Shown piece by piece: positions 10,501-21,712 of a stretch of DNA of 64,000 bases. The stretch comes from Drosophila pseudoobscura (taxonomy: Eukaryota > Arthropoda > Insecta > Diptera > Drosophilidae), in contig NC_046680.1 of the NCBI RefSeq assembly GCF_009870125.1, positions 17,069,501 to 17,133,500 of the forward strand. Direction: 5' to 3'. Every line of letters begins with the position of its first letter. The first letter of the stretch is position 1. Both the position numbers and the translations under genes were made by a program. The notes beneath the pieces were generated by a model, which saw only the letters and a program-made list of their open reading frames with translations, was not told where the DNA came from and ran no database searches.

Positions 10501-13500
10501 TATGGAGCCGCAGGGGGAGCCCGGACACGGACTCGAGCAGCGGGACCGGCACGACGGACTGTAGCAGAGGTTGCCGCTCCCCTGTTGATTGGCTGACGGC
10601 GTGCTGGGGCAGGTTTGCGATTGTTGGTGCTGATGCTGATGCGGCTGTTGCTGCTGCTGGGGCATGCACGCTGGCGGCAACGGCTGCTGCTGCTGCTGCT
10701 CCTCCTCCTCCTCCTCCTGCTGCACTATGTTCACGGGCAGCGGTGTGCACTGCGTTAGGCGGCGCGGCGAGCGTCCCCGATCCACAGTCGTGGCCGACCA
10801 GTATCCCCAGGCCATCTTCTGTTCGTGGGTTAATCCTTTCTCCGACGGGCTACGATTTGTTTTTGGTATTCGCTTAAATCGCAGTTGGCACTTGACTTGA
10901 AATCGCGATTAATTGCCGCAAAATTTGCATAAGCTTGCAACGTTCTCAAAGGACAGTCGAGCGGGGGGGGCGCGCACACAACAACGAGTCGAAGACGGGG
11001 GCATGTAATATGCCTGTGAGGCTCATGCACCGTGGCCTGAAAGTGGCAACAACTTGTTGTAAAAACCGAAAGCTCATAGCTCAATTCGAAAGATGTTTTT
11101 CTGTGTTTCGGCCTGGAATATCAGCCGGCAGAAGTTCTTTCAACTTGAGAATACGATTCAAGGCTTTCCAAAACGACAAAATCGAACCCATATGAGAGAG
11201 ATCTGCTGCAGAGGTTTTAATTCGACTGCCGTTTTTCCCATTAGGGCCCCACTGTGCCACTCTCTATATTCCACAAATGGAGCGCATAACAAAATAACGA
11301 AGAACAGGCTGCGGCGACGGCGGCGGCAGAAGAAGTGCCGGAGCAAAGCGGAACAAGGTCCCAGCTGCAATTACAGTTACATGGCAAAAGCGCCACAGGC
11401 CGACTAGAAACTATGCAAACTTTGAAAGCCCCCACCCCACCTCTCGGGAGCCCCACCCCGCCGTGGCACGCCGATCAACTACCACAAACAGGGCAGAGTT
11501 TTGTAGAAAATGATTGATTAAAACAAAAGCAAGAAAAAATTCCTTGTGCAAGGATACGAGCGACCGACCATAAGCGTGCGCTAAGGGCGTGGCCGGTGTG
11601 TGGGCGTCACATGCAGACGCCGTTGCCGCAGAAACCACACCTAAAAAAAAAAATATAAATTGTGTAATAATGGGCAAAAGAGCGACAGAGAGCGAGGCTG
11701 GTCGAGAGAGAAAGCGAGCGGGGAGCAATGCAAGTGAAACAGCTGACAACTCTGTCAAGGCGCACACACACACACACACACTCACTGGTGTGGCGCAAAC
11801 TTTTGCAGAGACAGTTGCTGCGACGACAATCACAAACAATTTAACCCAAGTCAAACGAGCGCACAAGTTGCTGCAAATTGACAAAGGCGTGAAAGAGGCA
11901 GAAGCAGAAGCAGAAGGCGAAGGCGATGCAGAGCAGCAGCCGAAAGCAGCAGCCGAAAGACGAAAGAGAGCCGAAGAGAGCAGGAAAGCAAGGTTTATTG
12001 TATGCTGGGTGAGAAGTATTGCCATCATTTACTCTTCAGAAAGTTTTTTCTACTCTCTTTGCCTGCGTTTCAGTTTCTCTGCCAAATATAAGCTGCAACG
12101 GAAATAAGTGCCAAATACAGGCGGCTCTTTCGCACTTAAATACCGAAGACGAAGTCTTCGCTATTCTGCTTTATTCCTAGACAGACGGCGAAAGAGAACC
12201 AAGGATGGTCTCTGTCACCTCATAATAAATACACCTTGAACAAAAGCGCCGCTTACTCTTGCTCTCTCACTCTCTCGGTCTTCTGCTGGCTTCTCTTCTC
12301 TCCCTGTAAGACGCGCGCAGGGAAATTTACTCAGTTGCCCACATAAGTATGCAGTCCGCTGTAGCCTCTGCCATCAGACCACCCACCCGCCAATGCAGTC
12401 AAGTGTAAATAGAAAATTTTCTTCAAGTGTATTGGTAGGTCACATCGAAATCGCTTGTCGCTGACGTTGTTGTTTAGACAATTGAAATTAAGTACTCCAC
12501 TTTCATGCATAATTCGCATGATTAACGAGGGTCCAAGTGGGTCGAAAGCTGATGCTGGGGACTGCCAAGACCGATACGAAGGCTGGGACCAATTCCAAGG
12601 GCTGCTTAGGTGGACGGACAGCCACCACTTGACTCAAGAGCTTTTGTCGTGACAAGGCAAGCAGATCCTTTTGTTTGGTCCTCATTTCACATCTCCCTGT
12701 TTTCCATCGCCTGCTCTTGGCTCTTGGCTTATCTGCTGATGATGCAGTCTCGAGGGGCGGACAAGGCCCCAAAGTGATGCATTTCGGAACTTGGCTTACT
12801 CTTTCCCCCCTCCCACTCAATCTGTGTATCGCCCGCCCTCTCTCCTACATCGTTTGCTAAATATAAACACTTGGGTCCTGGCCCGGCCGGCATTGTTTTT
12901 CCTGTAATTGGAGCATGAATATTGGTTGCTGCTTGTTTGCCCAGGAGGGGGCAAAACATCCCACACAAAACCATCCACAGCAGACCTTATCCGACCTCTA
13001 TGCTCGCGACAGCTCTAGAGACCAAGAGAATTGGATGGTTAGCCTGTATCATTGGCAACCCTAATTACAAACTGGTTACTCAATCTGTTACCAACCTAAT
13101 AGATACGATATATGCTATTTAATTGTAATCTGATTTAGGAATTTAATGCAATCGAGTGCTATCAAATTTAATTATTCGTACAACCATATCAATTGCCTAT
13201 TAATTGCATTATTTATTATGTGGACCATTAATACCCCATTTAAATAAACTGAAACCACCAATAAACGCATCTTCTTACATCACTGAACCGATACAGCTTC
13301 ATATTTAGCTAGACACGCCCCAATCTAGGGCCAGGCCAGTCCAGGCCAGGCCATGCAGCGATAAACATAAGCAGGCAATGGCCATCTGGAGAGATGCGAA
13401 ACAATCTCCTGGATACCAGCTACAAGCCGCGTCGGGCATCAATAGTTAAACATCAATTTGGTTGGGCCGAGTGACGTCAAGGCCCCAGCCTGGGCACCTG

Positions 13501-16500
13501 CTTCCCCTTCAACTCCCACACGGTTATAAAATTTCAAACCCAACAAACGGAGGATGGAGAGTGGAGGATGGAGAGAACGGATGCTGTGGCAGTATAAAGT
13601 TACCAGCAAAAGCACCGGGCGTTATGGCGTGGCCCAGCCAAAGGGACGTCGTGTGCATATTGAATGGAAGACCCCGCAATGCTCGCTTCCTCTCCCTACT
13701 TTTGCATCTAAGTGGACTTCTTGTTTGCTGAACTAACAATAATTTCATTAAGCCCAATGGCATCATTAAAATTTGCCAAACAATCATAATGGGGCACAGG
13801 CCGGGCCCAAAGGAACCCGAGAATTCTGAAACCAATTCGGGGAAAAGTGAAAATTTGCTGATTTAACTTTTTGCGGAGGAAGCAGAACACCTGGTTCTTG
13901 GGGGGCTGGGGGTGATGTTGGGCGCCCAACAAAAGCCTTCAGGGACGAAAAGAAAGAAACGAAAAAGTTGAAATGGCATTGCGACAGCCTGGCCAACAAA
14001 ATGTCTTGCCAAAAAGGAAAATTCCACTGCCCTGCAGCTTCTGGCGTGAGTATGTATTGTATTTGTATATGCACGCCTATACGATATACGTATATCCATT
14101 TATTCGCACCAGTTTGTGTGGATTCTGGCCTGGCACAGACGCAGAGGCAGTGCAAGCATCGCTTGATGAAGTGCAAATGCCTGGGGTCAAGTTTAGGGTG
14201 GGGATTCTCGCACACACACACAAACTCGCCCGTCTCTGAGTGTGTCTGGTCCAACATGGAAATGGAAATGGTTCGATTTTAAGAGATCTGTAGCTCGATA
14301 TTTACCGCTAGATTTCGAACACTGTCCCGAAAACTTTTACCTCAACACTTAAGATTTAATATGACTTTAGGGAATATCGCCCTTACAAGTCCAGAACACA
14401 TTTACAATAACCGACAGATGGTTTCATCCAGCCGATGGAGCTCTATAATCTTAATGGATGGTGTTGCAAGAATCCTTTGTCGTTCAACGCCTAAAGGTAT
14501 GCTAGACACCCCGAGACTGCTCCGTGTTAAAGCTGCCAAAATTTCCATAAATCCAACTCAAAAATTCGTGTTTCCCCTGTCCGCTGGCCTTCTTTCTGCT
14601 TACAAATTCCGAAAAGTTTCCACTTCATTAGCAGCCCGAAAGTTCCATTCATGAAAATATACATGAATTTATGTTAATCATTCTCGTTTCAGCCCTTTTC
14701 CCTCCGACGCATTTGTTGCCAAAAAGGAAATTGTATGGCAACTAATCAGAAAAACCGACGACTAACACGCCGGCAGAGCCGTCAAAAAATGTTGCCCAGG
14801 GGCAATTGATTTTTTCGTACGATTTTCAGGATTACCAAAGTATGCGAGAGGGCAGATACGCAGCTACGGGTTGGGGGGGGGCTCTGCAGAAATGCTTATA
14901 ATTATATAAAATTATGTTGTTTGGCACTTTTTTCGTTACTTTTGACGACTCCGTCTATGAATTTGTTTCGACTTTACACCGCAAATGCTTTATAGCGTTA
15001 TATGTGTGCACAAATACAAGTACATAAACATATTTATGTGCATATGTATAATCATATATATGTATATGTACTGTGGTGTACGGGTGAGTGCGAGACGCGA
15101 GGTTAAACACGATTTGGGGGCCCGGAGTCGATTCGGAGTCCGCACGGCACTTCCACACAGGCAAACAGCCAACGCGCGAGTGAATGCCGAAGCAGTCCCG
15201 TTATGCTGGGGATATTTCTCGCGCTGACTGAGGAATAAAGTTCGCAGAGAGCCAAAGCCAGAGCCAAAGCTAACGAGAGAGTTCAATGTCAGGTGACGCG
15301 GACGGGCTGCTCTCCCGCGCCTGGCTCCTCCGCTGCGGAGTTGTTTTTGCAGCACAAATAAAAGCCGCAGACCGGCGCTTTAGGCATTGCCAGGCAGCCC
15401 GAAACACACCGAGCTGGCAATGCCGGGCCTCAGCTTCAGCTCAGCTGTTTTTTGTTACGCTTGGGGAAATGCTCTCTCTCTCTGTCTCTACCTCTCTGTC
15501 TTTCTAGCTGTCTCCATCGGATTGTCTCCCGTCTCGCTCTGGTGTAGCGGCATCTTGTGTATCGACCGACCTTATGTGCTCCAAAGTTATTTGGACCTGG
15601 ATAAAGTTTTTCTCTGCCTCGTCGGTTGTCTGTGTCTGTGCGTGTGTGTGTGTGTCTGTGGCTGGGGCAGCGTGGCCATATTGCAGGCGCATAAATTATA
15701 ACGGTACTTTCTGTTGCTGGCTTTTTTCTACCGTTGTTATTGTCAGTTCCGTTTTGGGATGGACAGGAGGGCGGTCGCAGCATTGTTGGTACGGGCCGGA
15801 GATGAAGCCGGAAGGTAAGCCGGTAACATACAAAAAGAACGTCCCCCCCCACACCCTACTGGAGCCGAAACAACGGCTTATAAACACACACGCACACGTG
15901 TTCATACCAACACTGCCATTTACTAATCAACACTGGCACAGGGACAGTGTAACCACACCAACAACAGAACAGGCAGGCAGCGGCAGGGAACACCAGAGGA
16001 AGCAGTAACAACAACATCGGCAAGTCTTGTCGTGTAATGCTTTTAGGATACATGTACAGGTACGGGTGCATGTGTGTGTGTGTGAGTGTGTCTGCCGGGC
16101 CGTTCTAGCGGCTGTAACGGTAACATAATACCCCCATACACGCACTGGCAGAATGCTTTTAATCCGCTTTTTTTCACACGTGGCCACAAAACAACAAACT
16201 ACACGTAAGGAAGTCTAGCTACGAAGGCCGAACCTCTTTATACCCTTACAAAGCGATCGTACAGAATAATGGTGATTCTATAGCTGCACTCCACTAACCA
16301 ACAAACAGAAATGATATATCTTTATGCCACCTGGCGACAGAGGTGATCTAAATGCGCCGTTATGTGCTGTCTGTTTTCTGGTGAATGGTATACAAATATC
16401 ACCTGGATAGAGTTTATGGGGACGGAAGTGGGCCTCCCTTGGGTTACACACTGTTGGTCAACATCAGAATACCCCCTGCAAGGGTATAACAATGTGGTCC

Positions 16501-18463
16501 ACAATTTCCTTTTTTGAGGAGGAGAGTGCTGCATCCGTATGGCCACAAAATATCAGGATGCCTGGCCCACCAAACACACAAAAACAAAGCCAGAAAAAGT
16601 GGAAAGGGTAGCTCCTTCCCATCCTCAACGACCCTTCCCCAACTTTGTTTAGTGCTGCTGGCAGTTATCATATCTGCCGTGCAGTTAGGTCTCTTCTTTC
16701 CGGGTACACGCTCAGAATACGGAATACGGCCAAAGGTACGCTGGGAGGGGGGACATATGTGAAGGTCGGAGTAATCTGGGTCTCACCAGAAGCTAACACT
16801 CTACAGGGAATGCAACATATCGGATATAAGATGATGATAAGATGATGCACTCTTTGAGATAGTCCCATAATGCACTCAAAAGTATAATTTTTTGGCAAAC
16901 TAAATAATATTTTTGAAGATTATTTAAAGAGCATTCCTTCTTCTGTCCATTTTATTTTCATTCTGATCTTTGTTTAGTAATTTATTTTTGGTTTTAGAGA
17001 GGGTTCTCTGTTTGGCGTTTGCCAGACCAAGTCCCATTTTTTGTGGCAACCATTTAACAAAAAATGAGTTCTCATATGTGTTGCAAATTAAAATCTCCCC
17101 TCCAAAAAAATGGGCCAAAAACCTAAACCCACACTGAGCAAACAATTTAATTATAATGAATTATAAACGAACCCGACAAGCCAACAGCCAACAGAATTTG
17201 TATGGAAAAGTGAAGAGAAAAACGTTGTATGCTTTAGGCCAAGCCACAAGGCAGGTACTGTGGCAATTCAGCGTGTGTGTCTGTGTGAGTACAAGTTAAT
17301 TAATATTTTATGTTATTAAGTCGAGGAGATGCTCTTCGCTTTCGGCAATGTCTGGGGTCAGAGGGGGGGCGCTGCATGGCAGCAGGACTAATAAAGCCCT
17401 CTGTGCTCTCGTCCTGTTTAATCGAGCTTAAATGTTTTAAAGCAGCTCAAGCACTGCAGGCACTTTGATGCTGTTGCTTATTGGCTAATGGATTTATTGA
17501 AGCCTACTTTTCGGGGATTATTCAATCAAAATTGTGGGATACAACTTGGGGGAAGGTCGAATAATTAGAATGAAAACTTCCATATACCCATGGTCTTTCA
17601 ATAAATGCAGGAAGAGCTTCAAGATACATAAATATATCTGCCAATTAAATAAAAATGTTTTGGGTATTCGTCGACGCCCAGTACATATTTTATTTAAAGC
17701 AAATTTGGGCAAAAATTCTTGATAAAGCGCGGTCCATTAAGCGCAGGTGGCCTGCACCCTAGCACAAAGTACTAGAACTTTAAATATACATATATGAAAC
17801 ATTTGATAATACCTATAATCAATATTCTACAAGCTTCCACAATTATACGTAAATATATGGCAAAGTCGTAAGGTTTTCTGTTGTACAGCATATAAATATA
17901 TAGTAATGACTCAATAATGACTTAAAAGATAAGTAACCTGAATTGATAAGTGAAATTGTACCACATCCAACCACAGCTGGATTTATGCGGGCTTATGTAC
18001 TAAATGTTCATCATGGGAATCTTTAGAGCCTATAAATAGGTATCGTAAATGGCTTAAGAACTCACCATGAATGACCAATTGGGAATCGTAGTTCATTTCA
18101 TACAATCGGATGGCTTCGTCCAGTTCCATTTTGGTGGATATCGTGCATGGATCGTTCTCCTCGTCCACCCACTTGATGGTAAAGGCCTGCAAAAGGAAGT
18201 AATCTTTGCCTGTAGATACCTTCTTCCGCACTAAAGTTTATCTGAAAGCTTACCTGATCGATGGGAAATCGGCATATGTTGCGTATTTCATAGCAGAGCT
18301 CCTCGTAGGAGACATTCTTGTTGATGGTGGTGATGATTACCTGGCCGTTGTAGGCGGTTTTCACCGTAATGCTGTTGGGAGTGTTGGCCAGCAGGCTGGC
18401 GCTGTTCAGACTGCCGGCGCCGCTACTGCCATCGGTCAAGATTTGCGAGGGCATTTTCTGCAT
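4568..18463 (-). CDS. aPKC: atypical protein kinase C (aPKC), PB1-containing isoform
   Basis: Coding exons, 5' to 3': 18463-18254, 18186-18066, 7346-7296, 7236-7151, 7083-6127, 6059-5865, 4899-4784 (or the alternative 5416-5295) and 4655-4568, giving 607 residues (609 with the alternative exon). Phases all match. Order: PB1 domain (~residues 25-110) that binds Par-6; pseudosubstrate RRGARRWRK (~131-139); C1 zinc domain (~146-196); kinase domain from ~265 with GRGSYAKV loop, AMKVIKK lysine, YRDLKLDN, the aPKC-typical DYG in place of DFG, and [14 protein letters not shown] activation segment; AGC tail with turn motif QLTPDD and the acidic hydrophobic motif FEGFEY. aPKC is the Ser/Thr kinase of the Par complex and sets apical-basal polarity and asymmetric division at the cell cortex. 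The start is MQKMPSQIL, as in fly aPKC. Intron 2 is 10.7 kb and holds the alternative first exons. Confidence 0.97.
4784..4899 (-). CDS. aPKC: aPKC tail exon, version a (alternative to 5295-5416)
   Basis: 116 bases, phase 0 in and phase 2 out, bounded by ACGCAG and GTAAGT. It encodes [15 protein letters not shown], then [16 protein letters not shown], which matches the standard fly and vertebrate aPKC tail. It joins WEL of the 6059-5865 exon to HVIDNIDQ of the last exon. The exon keeps the turn-motif threonine (LTPDD). Confidence 0.9.
5295..5416 (-). CDS. aPKC: aPKC tail exon, version b (alternative to 4784-4899)
   Basis: 122 bases with the same phases (0 in, 2 out) as version a, so either fits the reading frame but both together would not. 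It encodes [15 protein letters not shown], then [16 protein letters not shown]. The first part aligns residue by residue with version a, and the turn-motif LTPDD is kept, but the middle differs strongly. The acceptor (TACGAAG before ATT) is weaker than that of version a; the donor is CC|GTAAGT. This looks like an exon duplication kept as a mutually exclusive pair. Confidence 0.85.
8460..8776 (+). promoter_or_regulatory. possible plus-strand promoter, leader and 67-codon frame inside the aPKC intron
   Basis: A TATA-like CTATATATTT at 8463-8472 is followed about 30 bases later by TCATTGCGG (~8502), then by a leader and an ATG at 8573 in a very good fly initiation context (CACAAAACAATG). The frame runs 67 codons to 8776 and is basic (about a quarter Arg, Lys and His), with no domain I recognise. 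The following A-rich sequence (8690-8760) has the look of a fly 5' UTR on this strand. It could be a first exon of a plus-strand transcript, perhaps a distant ckn leader, or chance. Confidence 0.3.
9073..10815 (-). CDS. aPKC: alternative first coding exons of aPKC (replace the PB1 domain)
   Basis: Two exons, 10815-10360 (152 codons) and 10066-9073 (331 codons plus 1 base), are separated by a 293-base GT-AG intron. The first begins [19 protein letters not shown], then has a Glu run, Gln/His and Pro/Ser-rich tracts. The second begins [20 protein letters not shown], followed by His/Gly/Ser-rich repeats (GSHH units and GVGVGVG) and ends [10 protein letters not shown]. The final donor (ACAG|GTAAAT) is phase 1, exactly the phase needed by the aPKC exon at 7346 (VFPNVPQ...). 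The predicted isoform has about 980 residues and lacks PB1 but keeps the pseudosubstrate, C1 and kinase parts. A separate gene nested in the intron cannot be excluded, but no terminal exon with a matching phase is visible before 7346. Confidence 0.75.
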
Positions 18464-19438
18464 TTGCTTCACCGTTATTTAATAGATTTGTTTTCGCTAA
18501 AACACGCACGTACTCAAACACACACACACACACGCAAAAACGCACAGACTCACAAACGAAAACACGAAAAGATAACAGCAAAACTGCAAAAAGAATAAGA
18601 TAAAAGATTAATCAAGAGATCGCCCACATGCACACACACTAGTTCGATTCTAGTTTGAACTGGCGCCCAAACAGCTGTTGTCAACTTTGACATTTGGAAG
18701 GCATTCCACAGGTAGTTGTTGTTGCTGCTGCACAAAATGGAAACGGATCCAAAACAAGCCAAAGTGAATCATGCCCCAAATAAGCGGAACAAACGCCCCT
18801 TAAAACCAGCCCCGAAGCAGAGGAAACAGCAGCATAATAGAAGGCATATAAGTTTAGTTGTCTTTTTCTTTTACTGGCCATCTTTTACTTGGGGTATAAG
18901 TAATGCCGTGCATTGACTTGCACAAGCGCTCCCTCCCTCTCTCTCTCTCTCGCGCGCTCTTAGTTGGCAGCAAATGCCGCAACAAATACCAAAGCGAACG
19001 ATTAGCAGACACAGAGAAAAAGGGAGAGGCAGAGTAGGGGCAGGGAGTGGGACAGAGAAAGAGTCTCGACAACCTGTTTTAATAGATTTGCATTTTTCAA
19101 TTGTGCCGCTGTCTTTCTGCAATTACGTATTGCCCAATTCGTCCAATACTTAATTCTAAGCGATTTTCTTTAGATCAAATGCTTACACCACACACAGAAA
19201 ACGCAATTTGTTTAACCAAAAATAAGCGACGAACAAACGCCGCAAAGGAATGACAAATCAAACACAAAACGAAACACGCACACACACCCGAGAACAGAAA
19301 CGAAAGCCAATTATAAGTTCACACACATTTTAATTGAAGGCGCTCGATTGAGGTTAAAGACTTTTCGCTGGCTATGGCTTGAATTTGTTGTTGAATTTGT
19401 TTAAATAAATTAAATCTAACATAGCTAGGAGCGAGGAC
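18464..19438 (-). promoter_or_regulatory. aPKC 5' UTR and promoter-proximal region
   Basis: No coding exon is supported. The sequence between the aPKC start codon and the Motif 1 site at 19439-19449 contains a CT run (18936-18950), CA runs, and A/C-rich leader-like sequence on the minus strand. If Motif 1 marks the start of transcription, the leader begins close to 19430; a leader intron is possible. Confidence 0.45.
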
Positions 19439-19449
19439 CAGTGTGACCG
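19439..19449 (-). promoter_or_regulatory. core-promoter Motif 1 (M1BP site), likely aPKC promoter
   Basis: Minus-strand CGGTCACACTG fits the fly Motif 1 consensus YGGTCACACTR at all positions. It points toward aPKC, whose start codon is 0.97 kb downstream. It is the outer end of a repeat copy (19439-19750). Confidence 0.6.
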
Positions 19450-19750
19450 CGGAAGGCGATAAAAATATACGGCCTGACCCTCAGAAATATACCGAAATAT
19501 ACCGTCTCATTTTAAAAATATACCGTAAAAATACTGATGAATTACTCAAGTTGCGCCCATATTTCTTAATTTTGATATTCCGTCGAATATTACTAGCTAT
19601 ATAGAACCCTCAGCTCTGCCCACATTATTTTATCCAATTAATGAATCATATTTCTATATGACTGGCTAATTTTAAGGACTTCTTTTTATTGTATGACTGA
19701 AATAAGGATTAAACAAAAAAGGTCAACAAAAAAACAGTGGCAATGTCACC
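19439..19750 (-). repeat. Motif-1 repeat copy 1 (short, non-coding, MITE-like)
   Basis: Read on the minus strand, it shares ordered blocks with the other copies: a CAGTGG / GTTGAC start, GTGGGCAGAGCTGAG, TAGCTAGTAATATTC, CGGAATATCAAAA, several TATACCG units (as CGGTATATTT), GAGGGTC, and a terminal CGGTCACACTG. There is no open frame. Confidence 0.75.
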
Positions 19751-20409
19751 TAATTTCTCACTTGTTGATTGTCAACCGGAGTATGGGCATTTGTATACCC
19801 TATTTCGTTTATTTAATTTGAAGAAACTGTTTTCAAAACTTTTTTAGAACGTAATAAAGAACTTTTCTCAGCACATATCATGCACATGATTAGTGTCTTG
19901 CATACATGTATACATATATCTCGATCCTGATATCAATTCTTGGTAATTTTAATAAGATAACAAACGGCAGAATATCGTTTAAATAGCTTAATATCCCAAA
20001 AAAAAAGATTTAGATGCCATCCATTGGAATAAGTGATGCACGGAAGCAAGGTTTGAGATTGCGAAAATTCGAAAAACCTGCGTATGGAGACTTTGTTTTT
20101 AAATTTAAAAATCAAATCTAACATAGGGCCAACAGCCAGGGCAGCACACATAAAATAACAGTATTAAAATACCAAAAACAGTGCTGCATAACTTATTTAC
20201 ATTGCAAGGTGTGATTTTTTTAGGTAGGGATCAATCATTTTCGGATAATGTTGCTGGTGCTGTATAAAGTGGGCTTAAGTGGGCTTATTTCGATTTCTTA
20301 TCGATTTACGAAACGCTAAGTCGTTGTTGAGGCACCAAAAATTGAGGCAAAAACAATCAAAGCAAATCGCCTTAGCAGGAAAACAACTCAAGTATGTAAA
20401 ATAAGTCAG

Positions 20410-20600
20410 TCAAGTAGAAAATATGTTTATTAATAAATCAAATAATTAATTAATTAATCAAATTGAATAGGCAGGGTTAAATGAGCCCTATAGCTAGTAA
20501 TATCCCACGGAATATAAAAATCGAGGAATATGAATAATTCGTCGGTATATTTTGAAAATGAGACCGTATATTTCGGTGCTGTTTTGAGGGTCATACTGTA
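20410..20600 (+). repeat. Motif-1 repeat copy 2 (degenerate)
   Basis: Carries GGCAGGG, TAGCTAGTAATATCC, CACGGAATATAAAAATCGAGGAATATG, ATTCGTCGGTATATTTTG, AAATGAGACCGTATATTTCGG and GAGGGTCATACT. The terminal Motif 1 is decayed. Confidence 0.65.
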
Positions 20601-20640
20601 AAAACTGGTTTTCGCCGCGCTACCATGTGGTGTTTTTTAG

Positions 20641-20948
20641 TGCTAAATGGTATTTTTGTCAATTATTAATTTAATTTTCAATGTTATATAGAAATCCAAT
20701 AAATGCAAGTATTTCGAATAGGCCAATCATGTATAGAATTGATTCATCAATCTTACAAAATTAAGTGGGCATGGCTAAATGTTCTGTATAGTTAGTAATA
20801 TTCCACGGAATATAAAAAACGAGGAATATGTAAATAGAACTTGAATTCGTCAGTATATTTACGGTATATTTTTAAAATTAGACGGTATATGTTGGTATAT
20901 TTCCGAGGGTCGGACGGTATATTTTAACGATAAGTCCGCGGTCACACT
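20641..20948 (+). repeat. Motif-1 repeat copy 3
   Basis: About 308 bases: ATATAGAAATCCAATAAA, GTGGGCATGGCTAAA, TAGTTAGTAATATTCCACGG, CGAGGAATATG, GAACTTGAATTCGTCAG, TATTTACGGTATATTTT, GAGGGTCGGACGGTATATTTT and a terminal GCGGTCACACT. It is nearly the reverse complement of copy 1 over the last 100 bases. Confidence 0.75.
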
Positions 20949-20949
20949 A
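20939..20949 (+). promoter_or_regulatory. core-promoter Motif 1 (M1BP site), likely ckn promoter
   Basis: CGGTCACACTA is a full match to YGGTCACACTR. It points away from aPKC, directly before a leader-like exon that ends with a GTAAGT donor at 21522. It is the outer end of repeat copy 3. Confidence 0.55.
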
Positions 20950-21521
20950 TTGTTTTTGTTTTTGCGCGGAGTGGTCGACGTCGCTCCGCTGCTGCGCCGT
21001 GTTTGAAATGCGATTGAAATTTGAAAAAACGCGAATCACCAAAATTGTCTGAAAGTTATTAAGACTACAGCATTACTGCGTTTAAGTGTAAAGTGATGGT
21101 AAACCTCTTGCAAAGCCAAGAAAAGTGAAGCTCAAGTGCCGAGAAAGAAAATGGCGGAGTGAACAACTACAAAAGCTACACACGTAAGCAGCACAGCTTA
21201 AAACCGAAAAAGAAACATTTTCGTCTGCTCGAAATTAATCTGGTTTTTATGTTTTACTTTGTACCGCGCGCGTCGCAGACATAAAATAAAAGACGGCGGA
21301 CCGTATCTGTGTATGTGTACGTGTTTGTTTGTGTGAGACCCCCTATTCCTATCTCGCCCGGTTTGTGTTTGTAGAAAATGCCATAAAAACGTGAAATTCA
21401 TTAGGCGACAAACAACAGCGACAACAATTGTTTACATTTTCGTTGCGCCTGTAACTTATGACAAAGGAGAGAGATAATTAAAAGCTGGAAAATAGTCTAC
21501 TCTACGTTTGTTTTGTTAAAA
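20950..21521 (+). other. putative ckn 5' UTR exon
   Basis: A/C-rich, leader-like sequence starting right after Motif 1 and ending at TTAAAA|GTAAGT (donor at 21522). There is no long open frame. ckn is the next coding gene downstream, but the join across 6.7 kb to the acceptor at 28247-28248 is inferred from position and strand only. Confidence 0.4.
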
Positions 21522-21684
21522 GTAAGTACTAGCATTTTAAGGTCCCATTTCCAGGACTGTGCGTCGGCAACTCTGGCAGTGTTTACGTTTTGAAGCCGGA
21601 CCGACACCGCGTCCTGCGCTGCCGCGTCCGCGTCGACGTCGCCATCTGTCATTTCCAGTTTTAGGGGTTGCCAGCTGTTCTCAC

Positions 21685-21712
21685 CGTTTGATTGTGCGGC
21701 ATCTTCCAGCAT
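21685..21712 (-). other. possible micro-exon encoding nine residues from an ATG
   Basis: TTTCCTGCAG precedes ATG at 21712 and the 28 bases end at a GTGAGA donor in phase 1 (MLEDAAQSN plus one base). Phase 1 would fit the aPKC exon at 7346, giving a very short N-terminus without PB1. The frame also stays open for 62 codons past the donor. Support is splice-site appearance only. Confidence 0.25.

Larger units (their letters stand above)
7347..18065 (-). other. large aPKC intron between PB1 and linker exons
   Basis: 10.7 kb between the exon ending at 18066 and the one starting at 7346. It contains the alternative first exons at 9073-10815 and a possible plus-strand promoter near 8470, described separately. 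The rest (7347-8459, 8780-9072, 10067-10359 and 10816-18065) shows only low-complexity and AT-rich sequence: TA runs near 7385-7410, GA/CT runs at 7660-7765 and near 15475-15500, and CA/TG runs at 11761-11780, 15640-15660 and 16070-16090. Many longer open frames occur, but none has a recognisable domain or consistent splice sites. Confidence 0.6.

Noticed and set aside
11411-12107. 205-codon minus-strand and 172-codon plus-strand frames
   Set aside because: Ala/Ser/Cys-rich and Glu/Arg-rich low complexity over simple repeats; they overlap each other and have no splice or domain support.
19751-20409. possible coding transposon inside the aPKC-ckn repeat cluster
   Set aside because: No frame above about 72 codons and no transposase, reverse transcriptase or integrase motif.
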